Below, piece by piece: positions 1 to 5,358 of a stretch of 8,335 nucleotides of DNA. Source of the stretch: Hyphomicrobiales bacterium. GTDB lineage: Bacteria; Pseudomonadota; Alphaproteobacteria; Rhizobiales; Aestuariivirgaceae. The notes under the pieces are model-generated. The model ran no database searches, was not told the origin of the DNA, and was given only the letters and a program-made list of their open reading frames with translations. Numbering within the stretch: position 1 is the first letter of the stretch; each line of letters starts with the position of its first letter. The translations under genes and the position numbers were made by a program. Location of the stretch: contig JACMJT010000006.1 of the NCBI GenBank assembly GCA_014380505.1, forward strand, positions 1-8,335. The letters are read 5' to 3'.

Positions 1-537
1 ATCGGCTTCGTGGGCGTACTGGTCATGACCGCCCCTGGATTTGGCGAGTTTGAGCCTGCCATCTTGCTGCCTCTGGCCAGCGCCTGCACCTATGCGATCG
101 CACAGGTCCTGGCGCGCAAGCTTGGCGTTTCGGAGCGTGCCTCCGTCATGACCTTTTATCAGAACGGGGTCTATCTCTTGGGTGCGGCCCTGATCGCCCT
201 CTTGCTCCAAGGGCTTGGGCTGACCGGTGCCACCCATCCGAGTTTCGATTTCCTGGTGCGTCCCTGGGTGGTTCCGAGCTTTACCGACTTCAGCCTGATG
301 GCCGCCTGCGGCGTTATCGCCGCCGTCGCTTCAACACTGCTGACCCATGCCTATCGGACGGCGGAGGCTAATCTCATCACGGTGTTCGAATATACCGGCC
401 TGATCTGGGTACCGCTGTGGGGGTTCCTGTTCTTTGCCGAGACGCCGGGACCTAGGGTGATCGCCGGCACGGTGCTGATCATAGGGGCTGGGCTGCTGGT
501 GGCATTTAGAACGTCCCCCGCCGCCGCCGCGAGGTAG
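1..537 (+). CDS. EamA-family (DMT superfamily) transporter, 3' part
   Basis: The reading frame is open from the first base and ends at TAG, giving 178 codons; the start lies outside the window. The protein is strongly hydrophobic, with about five predicted membrane helices, including segments around ILLPLASACTYAIAQVLA, VYLLGAALIALLLQG, LMAACGVIAAVASTLL and VIAGTVLIIGAGLLVAF. The arrangement is typical of the second EamA repeat: a helix ending in a proline-glycine loop, then a Y.I..VL.RKL stretch, an A.R...A....FEYT.LIW segment, and a final helix with GAGLL. EamA exporters are inner-membrane proteins of roughly 290-300 residues with two repeats, so about 110-120 residues should be missing upstream. 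The substrate cannot be told. It converges on the minus-strand lipoprotein genes and has no evident link to the ectoine genes. An internal ATG at 28 is not a plausible start because the repeat would be truncated. Confidence 0.85.
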   Translation: MGFVGVLVMTAPGFGEFEPAILLPLASACTYAIAQVLARKLGVSERASVMTFYQNGVYLLGAALIALLLQGLGLTGATHPSFDFLVRPWVVPSFTDFSLMAACGVIAAVASTLLTHAYRTAEANLITVFEYTGLIWVPLWGFLFFAETPGPRVIAGTVLIIGAGLLVAFRTSPAAAAR

Positions 538-549
538 CCCGGTACGCGA

Positions 550-576
550 CAGCGGTTCTTTCGAACCCGTCATTTT
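550..576. repeat. 3'-flank repeat, copy 1
   Basis: These 27 bases, with core TTCTTTCGAA, match 1249-1275 at 24 of 27 positions. In both places the repeat runs across or next to the stop codon of a lipoprotein gene on the minus strand. It shows that the tandem duplication that produced the gene pair included sequence beyond the coding region. Confidence 0.75.
554..567. terminator. Weak hairpin between convergent genes
   Basis: GGTTC-TTTC-GAACC forms a 5-bp stem with a 4-base loop in the 37-base gap between the transporter stop and the lipoprotein stop. On the minus strand the loop reads GAAA, a GNRA tetraloop. On the plus strand it is followed, after four bases, by TTTT. The stem is short and the U-tract is poor, so a shared weak terminator is only possible. 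The same stretch is part of the duplicated 27-base flank. Confidence 0.3.
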
Positions 577-1219
577 ATCTCTGTATGAAGGAACCGTCGT
601 TGATCTGCCTCAGCAGGTGGTTGTAGGGCAAATCCATGTCCTTGCCGATGCTTCCGGCAAGCGAATGCACCCACCCCAACACATTCCCCACCTTCCCCTC
701 TGTCAGCGCCTCGTCAGTGATTTCAAGGGTGATGGATTTAAGATTATAGCCAGCGCCAAAAGTTGCCGCGATATTGAGGGGATCAACCTCTTTCGCGCTT
801 TTGGGGTCCTTAATGTCCATAAATGTGACAAATAATGGATGCTGATCAGGCGGAACATCGCGTACCTCGCGCAGGGAAGCCAGTTTTTCTGCGACCTCCA
901 ATGGAGCTTCACCAGGCAAGATAACGACAAAGGTGTTTGGGTTTTTTCCCATGAGGGCAAACAGATAGCGGCCCGAACCTAGATCGATGACTGTCGCTTC
1001 GCCTGTTTGTCTGAAATTTGCACCGCTGGCTTCCAAAGAAAACCAGTATCCGCCTTTCTCAGAGATATATTCCTTCTGAACCGATGAGCCCGCGACTTCG
1101 CCAGCCGGAGTGTCCACAACGACGGTCAGCTTGCGATGCCACTCGGTCCCGGAATCAGAACAACCCGTCATTGCGAAAGATGCGACAAGAATCAAAATGG
1201 TGGAAGAAACCCTATTCAT
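575..1219 (-). CDS. Uncharacterised lipoprotein, tandem copy A (downstream)
   Basis: This 214-residue protein begins with a lipoprotein signal peptide: MNR, a hydrophobic stretch, then AMTGC with Cys20 as the lipidation site. Met at -3 is unusual but tolerated. After Cys, SDSG suggests an outer-membrane or periplasm-facing anchor. I do not recognise a named domain. The best-conserved part, shared with the neighbouring copy, is GRYLFAL (about 83-89) followed by a block running DPKSAKEVDP, AATFGAGY, LKSITLEITDE and VLGW (about 138-183). The ATG at 1219 is well supported by the Shine-Dalgarno sequence GAGGTG, five bases upstream (complement at 1225-1230). It lies 49 bases downstream of copy B on the same strand, probably in one transcript. 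Its base composition is AT-richer than the genes around it, which may mean recent acquisition. Similar hypothetical lipoproteins are, from memory, scattered in alphaproteobacteria. No function is assigned. Confidence 0.8.
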   Translation of the reverse strand: MNRVSSTILILVASFAMTGCSDSGTEWHRKLTVVVDTPAGEVAGSSVQKEYISEKGGYWFSLEASGANFRQTGEATVIDLGSGRYLFALMGKNPNTFVVILPGEAPLEVAEKLASLREVRDVPPDQHPLFVTFMDIKDPKSAKEVDPLNIAATFGAGYNLKSITLEITDEALTEGKVGNVLGWVHSLAGSIGKDMDLPYNHLLRQINDGSFIQR

Positions 1220-1248
1220 GCGCGCACCTCAGATATCAGTTGTGCGAG

Positions 1249-1275
1249 CAGCAGTTCTTTCGAAACTGTCATTTT
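1249..1275. repeat. 3'-flank repeat, copy 2
   Basis: This is the partner of 550-576 (24/27 identical). It spans the stop codon of lipoprotein copy B (TGA, complement at 1269-1271) and the gap before copy A. It can form CAGTT/AACTG arms around TCGAAAG, a hairpin in a different register from copy 1. Confidence 0.75.
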
Positions 1276-1996
1276 GGTTGCTCCTCACCAAATCTGGCTT
1301 GCGCCTTGCGGAAGTCTGTCAACAGTTGGCTAATTGTCTCTCGATTGAATATTGGCAGGGATTTCCAACCTGGATTTTCCATAACAGTGGCATCCCCAAT
1401 CCAAGGCAGAATCTCCTGCACCACGCCGTCCGTTGCCGCCTCGTCAGTGATTTCAAGAGTGATGGATTTAAGACTATAGCCTGCGCCGAAAGTTGCGGCG
1501 AGATTGTTGGGATCAACCTCTTTCGCGCTCTTGGGATCGTTGATGTCAGTGAAGGTGACAAGAGAGGGATATTTTTGTGGTGGCACAGGTCGCGGACCCT
1601 TGACCTGGACGAACTCGTGCGCCGCATCCACATAAGTTTTCTTGTCGTCATTCGGATAGCCTTTGGGAAACTCTTCCACAAAGGTATAGAAAGGCAAGTA
1701 CCATGACTCATCGGCTGTACCGAGAAGAGCAAACAGATATCGCCCCCGGCCAAGATCAACGACCGTTGCTTCCCCGTGCGTTATTCGTCCGCCAACAACA
1801 TGACCAGAGCCAAGCCGTTCCGTTCCGATCAGCTTTTTGATAAAACCTTCAGACACAGCTTCTCCGGTAATTTGCGAGCCATTTGGCGTTTCAACAACAA
1901 CACGCAACTTGTGCCGCCATGTTTGACTGTCATCCGAGCAGCCCGCGAGAAGCAGAGATGTTAAGGCAATTAGAAGTAAGGAAAATTACGAGGCAT
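1269..1996 (-). CDS. Uncharacterised lipoprotein, tandem copy B, signal peptide frameshifted
   Basis: This is a paralogue of copy A with the same core (GRYLFALL, DPKSAKEVDP, AATFGAGY, LKSITLEITDE) and a longer linker and C-terminus. In the main frame, codons upstream of the TTG at 1907 read SLLLIALTSLLLAGCSDDS, a textbook lipobox (LLAGC, with the Cys codon at complement 1938-1940). That frame has no ATG, GTG or TTG before a stop at complement 1986-1988. One extra T in the T4 run (AAAA on the plus strand at 1982-1985) would join it to the ATG at 1996 and give MPRNFSLLLIALTSLLLAGC. As written, that ATG runs into TAA at complement 1970-1972. The coding body (1269-1985) is intact, so this is a very recent mutation, a sequencing error, or a gene now started internally at TTG 1907 without export. 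No strong Shine-Dalgarno precedes 1996. The coordinates given are of the reconstructed gene. Confidence 0.65.
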
Positions 1997-2057
1997 GTCC
2001 ATCTGTTGCGGCCCAACCGGTAAAGCTTTCGTCAAGAGTCATGGCCGCATTTTTCGA

Positions 2058-2089
2058 TTGCCAATTGCACTGATTTCGAGCTTTTATAA
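2058..2089 (+). promoter_or_regulatory. Candidate enuR promoter
   Basis: TTGCCA (2058-2063) could be a -35 box, with an AT-rich TTATAA (2084-2089) as a -10 box about 20 bases on, wider than ideal. Transcription would then start at or near the enuR ATG, implying little or no leader. TTTCGA occurs at 2052 and again at 2074, 22 bases apart. The divergent gap of about 100 bases must also drive lipoprotein copy B on the other strand, for which I see no convincing boxes. Confidence 0.3.
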
Positions 2090-2101
2090 GTCATGACAAT
2101 G
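2090..2101 (-). promoter_or_regulatory. Candidate EnuR operator over the enuR start
   Basis: Read on the minus strand this is CATTGTCATGAC. Its first 11 bases are identical to 3484-3494 in front of ehuA. It contains the perfect palindrome GTCATGAC (2090-2097), which includes the enuR start codon, and sits directly downstream of the TTATAA box. A repressor bound here could block its own gene. Confidence 0.45.
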
Positions 2102-3478
2102 TGGCGTCCAGAGTCTGCTCTCATCCGGCGGCCCGCTTACCTGTCGCTGGCCGAACAAATTGCCCGCGCCATCCATGACGGACGGCTGGAGCGGGGCTCG
2201 CGGTTGCCGACCCACCGCCGCATGGCGGACGATCTCGCGCTGTCGGTGCAGACCGTTAGCCGGGCCTATGAGGAACTGATCCGGCGGGGGCTGATTTCAG
2301 GCGAAGTGGGGCGCGGCAGCTTCGTGCAGAAACAGCGCCGCGAACCGGATCCGCCCTATCTGCCGGAGCGGCTGGGGGAAGTGATCGATCTTTCGATTCT
2401 GAAGCCCGTGTGTGAGCCCATGCACCTGGAAAAGATGAAGCAGGCACTCGGCTGGCTCGCTGAAAATCTTCCCGCAAGTTCAGCACTTTCGTTCCGGCCG
2501 AACGTGGTTTTTCCGCGTCACCGGGCCATCGGCGTCCAATGGCTTAAAACATGCGGCCTTGATGTCTCACCACAGAACATCAGCCTGACCAATGGGGCGA
2601 CGGCTGGCATGACGGTGGCGCTGATGAGCGTGGCACCGCCTGGATCGATGGTTGCCACCGAAGCCATTGGCCACCACACGCTGGTGCCGCTGGCCAGCTA
2701 TCTCGGTTTCACTCTCGAGGGCCTCGCCATCGATGGGGAAGGACTCATCCCCGATGTACTCGACGAGGCCTGCCGCCGCTCGCCTATCCGCGCGGTTTTC
2801 ATACAGCCCTCCGTCATCAATCCGACTGCTACGTTGATGAGTGCGGCCCGGCGGGAGGCAATCGCCACCATCGCCCGCAAGCATGACATCGCGATCATCG
2901 AGAACGATGTGCTAGGGCCACTGGTCGAGAACCGGGCACCTCCGGTTGCAGCATTCGCACCCGAACGCACGCTTTATGTGACCAGTTTCACCAAGATCAC
3001 GGTGCCTGGCCTGCGCATCGGTTATCTGGCAGCACCTGACCGTTATGTCGCGGCGGTGGCCAACCGGCATCTGGTTTCCAACTGGATGGCTACTCCCATG
3101 GTGGCGGAGATCGCGTCGAAATGGGTGAGCGATGGCACGGCCATGGAACTCGTCGATTGGCAGCGCAAGGCGCTTCGCCGAAGGCGTTCGATTGCCGCGG
3201 AGGTTCTTGGGAATATTTCATATCGAGTTCATGCCGACGGGTTGCACGTGTGGCTGCCGCTTCCGGGCCAGCAGACGGAAGAGAGTTTCGTTTCACAGGC
3301 GAGGCTCCGGGGCGTCGCCATCGCTGCTGGCGGATCGTTCCGGATTTCGCAAGCGCCGTGGCGGCCGGCGGTCAGGATATCGCTGGGCTCCACCACCGAA
3401 GGAGAACTCCGCGCCGGCCTTGGCGTGGTGGCGAAACTGTATCAGGGCGACCCGGAACATTTGCTGCTCGCCATCTGA
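2093..3478 (+). CDS. enuR: MocR-type ectoine regulator EnuR (GntR wHTH + PLP aminotransferase fold)
   Basis: This 461-residue protein has a GntR winged helix-turn-helix at about 15-78 (SRLPTHRRMADDLALS, QTVSRAYEELIRRGLI, GRGSF). A linker leads to a fold-type I aminotransferase domain (about 100-450). Visible PLP-site residues are Asp272 in IENDVLGPL, the Schiff-base lysine Lys301 in SFTKITVPGLRIGYL, and Arg428 in VRISLG. The usual tyrosine of the DxYGPL segment is leucine here. In characterised EnuR (Ruegeria pomeroyi) the equivalent lysine, about position 302, carries PLP. Catabolic products of ectoine (N-acetyl-diaminobutyrate, diaminobutyrate) act through it as inducers. Position directly in front of ehuABCD and in the same direction fits the role of ectoine-responsive repressor. 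ATG 2093 is chosen; ATG 2099 is an in-frame alternative, and neither has a strong Shine-Dalgarno. A taurine or other MocR regulator is the alternative, but the context argues for ectoine. Confidence 0.88.
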   Translation: MTMWRPESALIRRPAYLSLAEQIARAIHDGRLERGSRLPTHRRMADDLALSVQTVSRAYEELIRRGLISGEVGRGSFVQKQRREPDPPYLPERLGEVIDLSILKPVCEPMHLEKMKQALGWLAENLPASSALSFRPNVVFPRHRAIGVQWLKTCGLDVSPQNISLTNGATAGMTVALMSVAPPGSMVATEAIGHHTLVPLASYLGFTLEGLAIDGEGLIPDVLDEACRRSPIRAVFIQPSVINPTATLMSAARREAIATIARKHDIAIIENDVLGPLVENRAPPVAAFAPERTLYVTSFTKITVPGLRIGYLAAPDRYVAAVANRHLVSNWMATPMVAEIASKWVSDGTAMELVDWQRKALRRRRSIAAEVLGNISYRVHADGLHVWLPLPGQQTEESFVSQARLRGVAIAAGGSFRISQAPWRPAVRISLGSTTEGELRAGLGVVAKLYQGDPEHLLLAI

Positions 3479-3483
3479 ATTCG

Positions 3484-3519
3484 CATTGTCATGATATTAT
3501 TTACCGATTGACATGATTT
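3484..3519 (+). promoter_or_regulatory. ehu operon promoter region with candidate EnuR direct repeats
   Basis: Two half-sites, ATTGTCATGATATT (3485-3498) and ATTGACATGATTT (3507-3519), lie in the same orientation exactly 22 bases apart, about two helical turns. The second contains a perfect -35 hexamer TTGACA (3508-3513), with CATCAT (3531-3536) 17 bases downstream as a 4/6 match to a -10. The first contains TGATATTAT (3492-3500), an extended -10 type match. The stretch is much AT-richer than the genes on both sides. MocR regulators commonly bind direct repeats, which fits an EnuR operator overlapping the promoter. The assignment to EnuR is inference. Confidence 0.5.
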
Positions 3520-3541
3520 CAGAAGGTCCGCATCATCAAGC

Positions 3542-3563
3542 CTCACTTGCGTGAAACGGTGAG
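3542..3563 (+). promoter_or_regulatory. ehuA ribosome-binding site, possibly in a hairpin
   Basis: GGTGAG (3558-3563) lies five bases before the ehuA ATG and is a good Shine-Dalgarno sequence. CTCAC at 3542-3546 is complementary to GTGAG at 3559-3563, so the mRNA leader could fold a 5-bp stem over the site. The stem is short and may be chance. Confidence 0.4.
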
Positions 3564-3568
3564 CCTCC

Positions 3569-4354
3569 ATGTCCGCGCCCGCCATCAAGATCGACGACAT
3601 CACCAAAAGTTTCGGCGCCTTCAGGGTGCTCGACGGATTGTCGTTGCAAGTGAAGCCCGGCGAAAAACTGGCGCTGATCGGCCCCTCGGGCTCGGGCAAG
3701 ACGACGATCTTGCGCATTCTTATGACGCTCGAAACAATCGACAGCGGCCACATCCAGGTCGACGGCGAACATCTCTATCACATGGAGCGCAACGGCAAGC
3801 TGCTCGCTGCCGATGAGCGGCACCTGGCGAAAATGCGCCAGAAGATCGGCATGGTGTTCCAACTCTTCAATCTGTTCCCGCACAAATCGGTGATCGATAA
3901 TGTGACGCTGGCGCCCATGCTGACCAAGGGCACCAAGCGGGCCGATGCCGAGAAGCGGGCAATGGAACTGCTCCACATGGTGGGCATGGCCGACAAGGCA
4001 AAAATGATGCCGGCGCAACTCTCCGGCGGGCAGAAGCAGCGCGTCGCCATTGCCCGGGCGCTGGCGCTTTCGCCCCAGATCATGCTGTTCGACGAAGTCA
4101 CTTCCGCACTCGATCCCGAGCTTGTCGAGGAAGTGCTGAACGTGATGCGCAAGCTCGCCGCCGAGACCGACATGACCATGCTGCTGGTCACCCATGAAAT
4201 GGGTTTTGCCCAGGATTTTGCCGATCGCGTGCTGTTTTTCGATCGCGGCAAGATCATCGAGGAAGGCAAACCAGCCGAGATATTCAGGCATCCGAAGCAG
4301 GAGCGCACACAGGCGTTCCTGAAAAAGATCATAGCGGCCGGACATCGTGTCTGA
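3569..4354 (+). CDS. ehuA: Ectoine/hydroxyectoine ABC transporter ATP-binding protein EhuA
   Basis: This 261-residue cytoplasmic ATPase drives EhuCD and belongs to the polar amino-acid (PAAT) importer group. All nucleotide-binding motifs are present: Walker [10 protein letters not shown] (38-46), Q-loop Gln98 in [10 protein letters not shown], signature LSGGQKQR (151-158), Walker B IMLFDE (171-176), D-loop SALD (179-182) and switch His209 in LLVTHE. The catalytic Glu176 is kept. Length is usual for GlnQ/HisP-type subunits, with an insertion-like [15 protein letters not shown] before the Q-loop, as commonly seen in this branch. The ATG at 3569 is fixed by GGTGAG five bases upstream. It follows enuR after a 90-base gap and is the first gene of the transport operon. 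Sequence alone would only give 'PAAT ATPase'; the ectoine assignment rests on ehuB and the neighbours. Confidence 0.92.
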   Translation: MSAPAIKIDDITKSFGAFRVLDGLSLQVKPGEKLALIGPSGSGKTTILRILMTLETIDSGHIQVDGEHLYHMERNGKLLAADERHLAKMRQKIGMVFQLFNLFPHKSVIDNVTLAPMLTKGTKRADAEKRAMELLHMVGMADKAKMMPAQLSGGQKQRVAIARALALSPQIMLFDEVTSALDPELVEEVLNVMRKLAAETDMTMLLVTHEMGFAQDFADRVLFFDRGKIIEEGKPAEIFRHPKQERTQAFLKKIIAAGHRV

Positions 4355-4365
4355 CCGCCATGGGC

Positions 4366-4381
4366 GCGGCGATGTCGCCGC
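4366..4381 (+). other. Hairpin upstream of ehuB
   Basis: GCGGCGATGTCGCCGC is a perfect inverted repeat: a 6-bp stem with an ATGT loop, or 7 bp with TG. It sits in the 56-base ehuA-ehuB gap and is followed by an A-rich AAATAAAAAA and the ehuB ribosome-binding site. There is no T-tract after it, so it is not a terminator on the plus strand. A role as an mRNA 5' stabiliser or processing site is inference. Confidence 0.45.
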
Positions 4382-4410
4382 AAATAAAAAAGGAGATGGG
4401 AGAAGTGAAC

Positions 4411-5250
4411 ATGAACAGGATTTTGGCCGGCACCGCCGGTATCGCCATCATGGCATCGTTCGGCGCAACCACGCCGGCCTATGCCGACAAGCTCGAAGAC
4501 TTGAAGGCGCAAGGGTTTGCCCGCATCGCCATCGCCAACGAGCCGCCGTTCACCGCGGTGGGTGCTGACGGCAAGGTTTCGGGTGCCGCCCCCGATGTAG
4601 CGCGGGAGATTTTCAAGCGTCTTGGCGTTGCCGATGTGGCCGCCTCGATCTCGGAATATGGCGCGATGATCCCCGGCCTCCAGGCGGGACGTCACGACGC
4701 CGTCACCGCCGGCCTCTTCATGAAGCCGGAACGCTGTTCCGCGGTCGCCTATTCCGAACCGGTGCTGTGCGATGCGGAAGCCTTTCTTCTGAAGAAGGGC
4801 AATCCCAAGGGCTTCATGAGCTATGCCGATATCGCCAAGGACGAGACTGGAACGATTGGAGCACCGGGCGGTGGAACCGAAGAAAAGCTGGCGCTTGAAG
4901 CAGGCGTGCCGCGCGAGCGCGTGATCGTGGTGCCGGACGGTCAGAGCGGCCTCAAGATGCTGCAGGATGGCCGCATCGACGTTTACTCGCTGCCGGTCCT
5001 CTCGATCAACGATCTCGCCAGCAAGGCCAACGATCCGAACCTCGAAGTCGTGGCGCCGGTCGTCGGTGCTCCGGTCTATTGCGATGGCGCTGCCTTCAAG
5101 AAGGGCGACGAGGCGCTCCGCGATGCCTTTGACGTCGAGCTTGCCAAGATGAAGGAGTCGGGTGAGTTCGCCAAGATCATCGAGCCCTATGGCTTCTCGG
5201 CCGCCGCCGCGATGTCGACGAGCCGCGAGAAGCTCTGCCCGGGGTCGTAA
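4411..5250 (+). CDS. ehuB: Periplasmic ectoine/hydroxyectoine-binding protein EhuB
   Basis: This is a family-3 (amino-acid type) solute-binding protein of 279 residues. A Sec signal peptide, MNRILAGTAGIAIMASFGAT followed by TPAYA, is probably cut before Asp26. In mature numbering Glu19, Phe22, Tyr58, Phe78 and Arg83 (precursor 44, 47, 83, 103, 108) match, all at an offset of two, the residues I recall as ligand contacts in the S. meliloti EhuB structure (Glu21, Phe24, Tyr60, Phe80, Arg85). These form the aromatic cage for the ring cation and the arginine for the carboxylate. This is the best direct evidence for the substrate. The start could also be GTG 4405, which has AGGAGA nine bases upstream. 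ATG 4411 has GGGAG eight bases upstream and gives the cleaner signal peptide. ATG 4360 is in frame but would prepend a charged tail and translate through a hairpin. Flanking hairpins suggest an mRNA segment expressed above the permease genes. Confidence 0.93.
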   Translation: MNRILAGTAGIAIMASFGATTPAYADKLEDLKAQGFARIAIANEPPFTAVGADGKVSGAAPDVAREIFKRLGVADVAASISEYGAMIPGLQAGRHDAVTAGLFMKPERCSAVAYSEPVLCDAEAFLLKKGNPKGFMSYADIAKDETGTIGAPGGGTEEKLALEAGVPRERVIVVPDGQSGLKMLQDGRIDVYSLPVLSINDLASKANDPNLEVVAPVVGAPVYCDGAAFKKGDEALRDAFDVELAKMKESGEFAKIIEPYGFSAAAAMSTSREKLCPGS

Positions 5251-5274
5251 TCTCCGGCAGGCGATCTCTGTTTT

Positions 5275-5302
5275 CGTCACCCCGGCTTTCGCCGGGGTGA
5301 CG
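5275..5302. repeat. Strong palindromic hairpin after ehuB (REP-like)
   Basis: A perfect 12-bp stem runs from CGTCACCCCGGC to GCCGGGGTGACG around a TTTC loop, 24 bases after the ehuB stop. No T-tract follows on either strand, so it is not an intrinsic terminator. Palindromes with CCCCGG/CCGGGG arms of this kind are common interspersed elements in alphaproteobacteria. After a binding-protein gene such a hairpin often protects the upstream mRNA from 3' exonucleases and lowers expression of the genes beyond it. That role is inferred. Confidence 0.7.
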
Positions 5303-5324
5303 GATGAGAGCGAAGGGGCAGTAG

Positions 5325-5357
5325 ATGATTAACTTTATGCACGGTGTTTTCGGATAA
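5325..5357 (+). CDS. Possible 10-codon leader ORF coupled to ehuC
   Basis: ATG at 5325 is preceded by AAGGGG (5313-5318) at six bases, the best Shine-Dalgarno in this gap. It encodes MINFMHGVFG and stops with TAA at 5355-5357, one base before the ehuC ATG. The arrangement would suit translational coupling, because ehuC itself has only a weak CGGAT upstream. It could instead be the remnant of a longer ehuC N-terminus broken by a small indel. No peptide function is claimed. Confidence 0.35.
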   Translation: MINFMHGVFG

Positions 5358-5358
5358 C

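Noticed and set aside
1110..1706. A 198-codon plus-strand open frame across both lipoprotein genes
   Set aside because: It runs through the gap between the pair on the opposite strand. The minus-strand frames carry signal peptides, a ribosome-binding site and protein-level conservation.
575..1996. The lipoprotein pair as a toxin-immunity or phage-defence module
   Set aside because: Both proteins are paralogues of each other, and no toxin, nuclease or defence domain is visible; there is no support beyond tandem arrangement.
3536..4345. A 269-codon minus-strand open frame opposite ehuA
   Set aside because: It is an antisense shadow of ehuA, with low-complexity His/Gln/Arg content.
4360..4410. 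The ATG at 4360 as the ehuB start
   Set aside because: It would put a charged 17-residue tail before the signal peptide and place the hairpin 4366-4381 inside the coding region. Good ribosome-binding sites precede 4405 and 4411.
3778..5280. A 500-codon minus-strand open frame opposite ehuA and ehuB
   Set aside because: It lies antisense to two genes with complete family motifs, is histidine/arginine-rich as expected of GC-rich antisense frames, and has no recognisable domain or ribosome-binding site.
5276..5301. The hairpin after ehuB as an intrinsic terminator
   Set aside because: No T-run follows on either strand, and the operon continues with ehuC.
5344..5358. The GTG at 5344 as the ehuC start
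   Set aside because: No adequate Shine-Dalgarno precedes it and it adds only five residues. ATG 5359 fits the leader-ORF stop.
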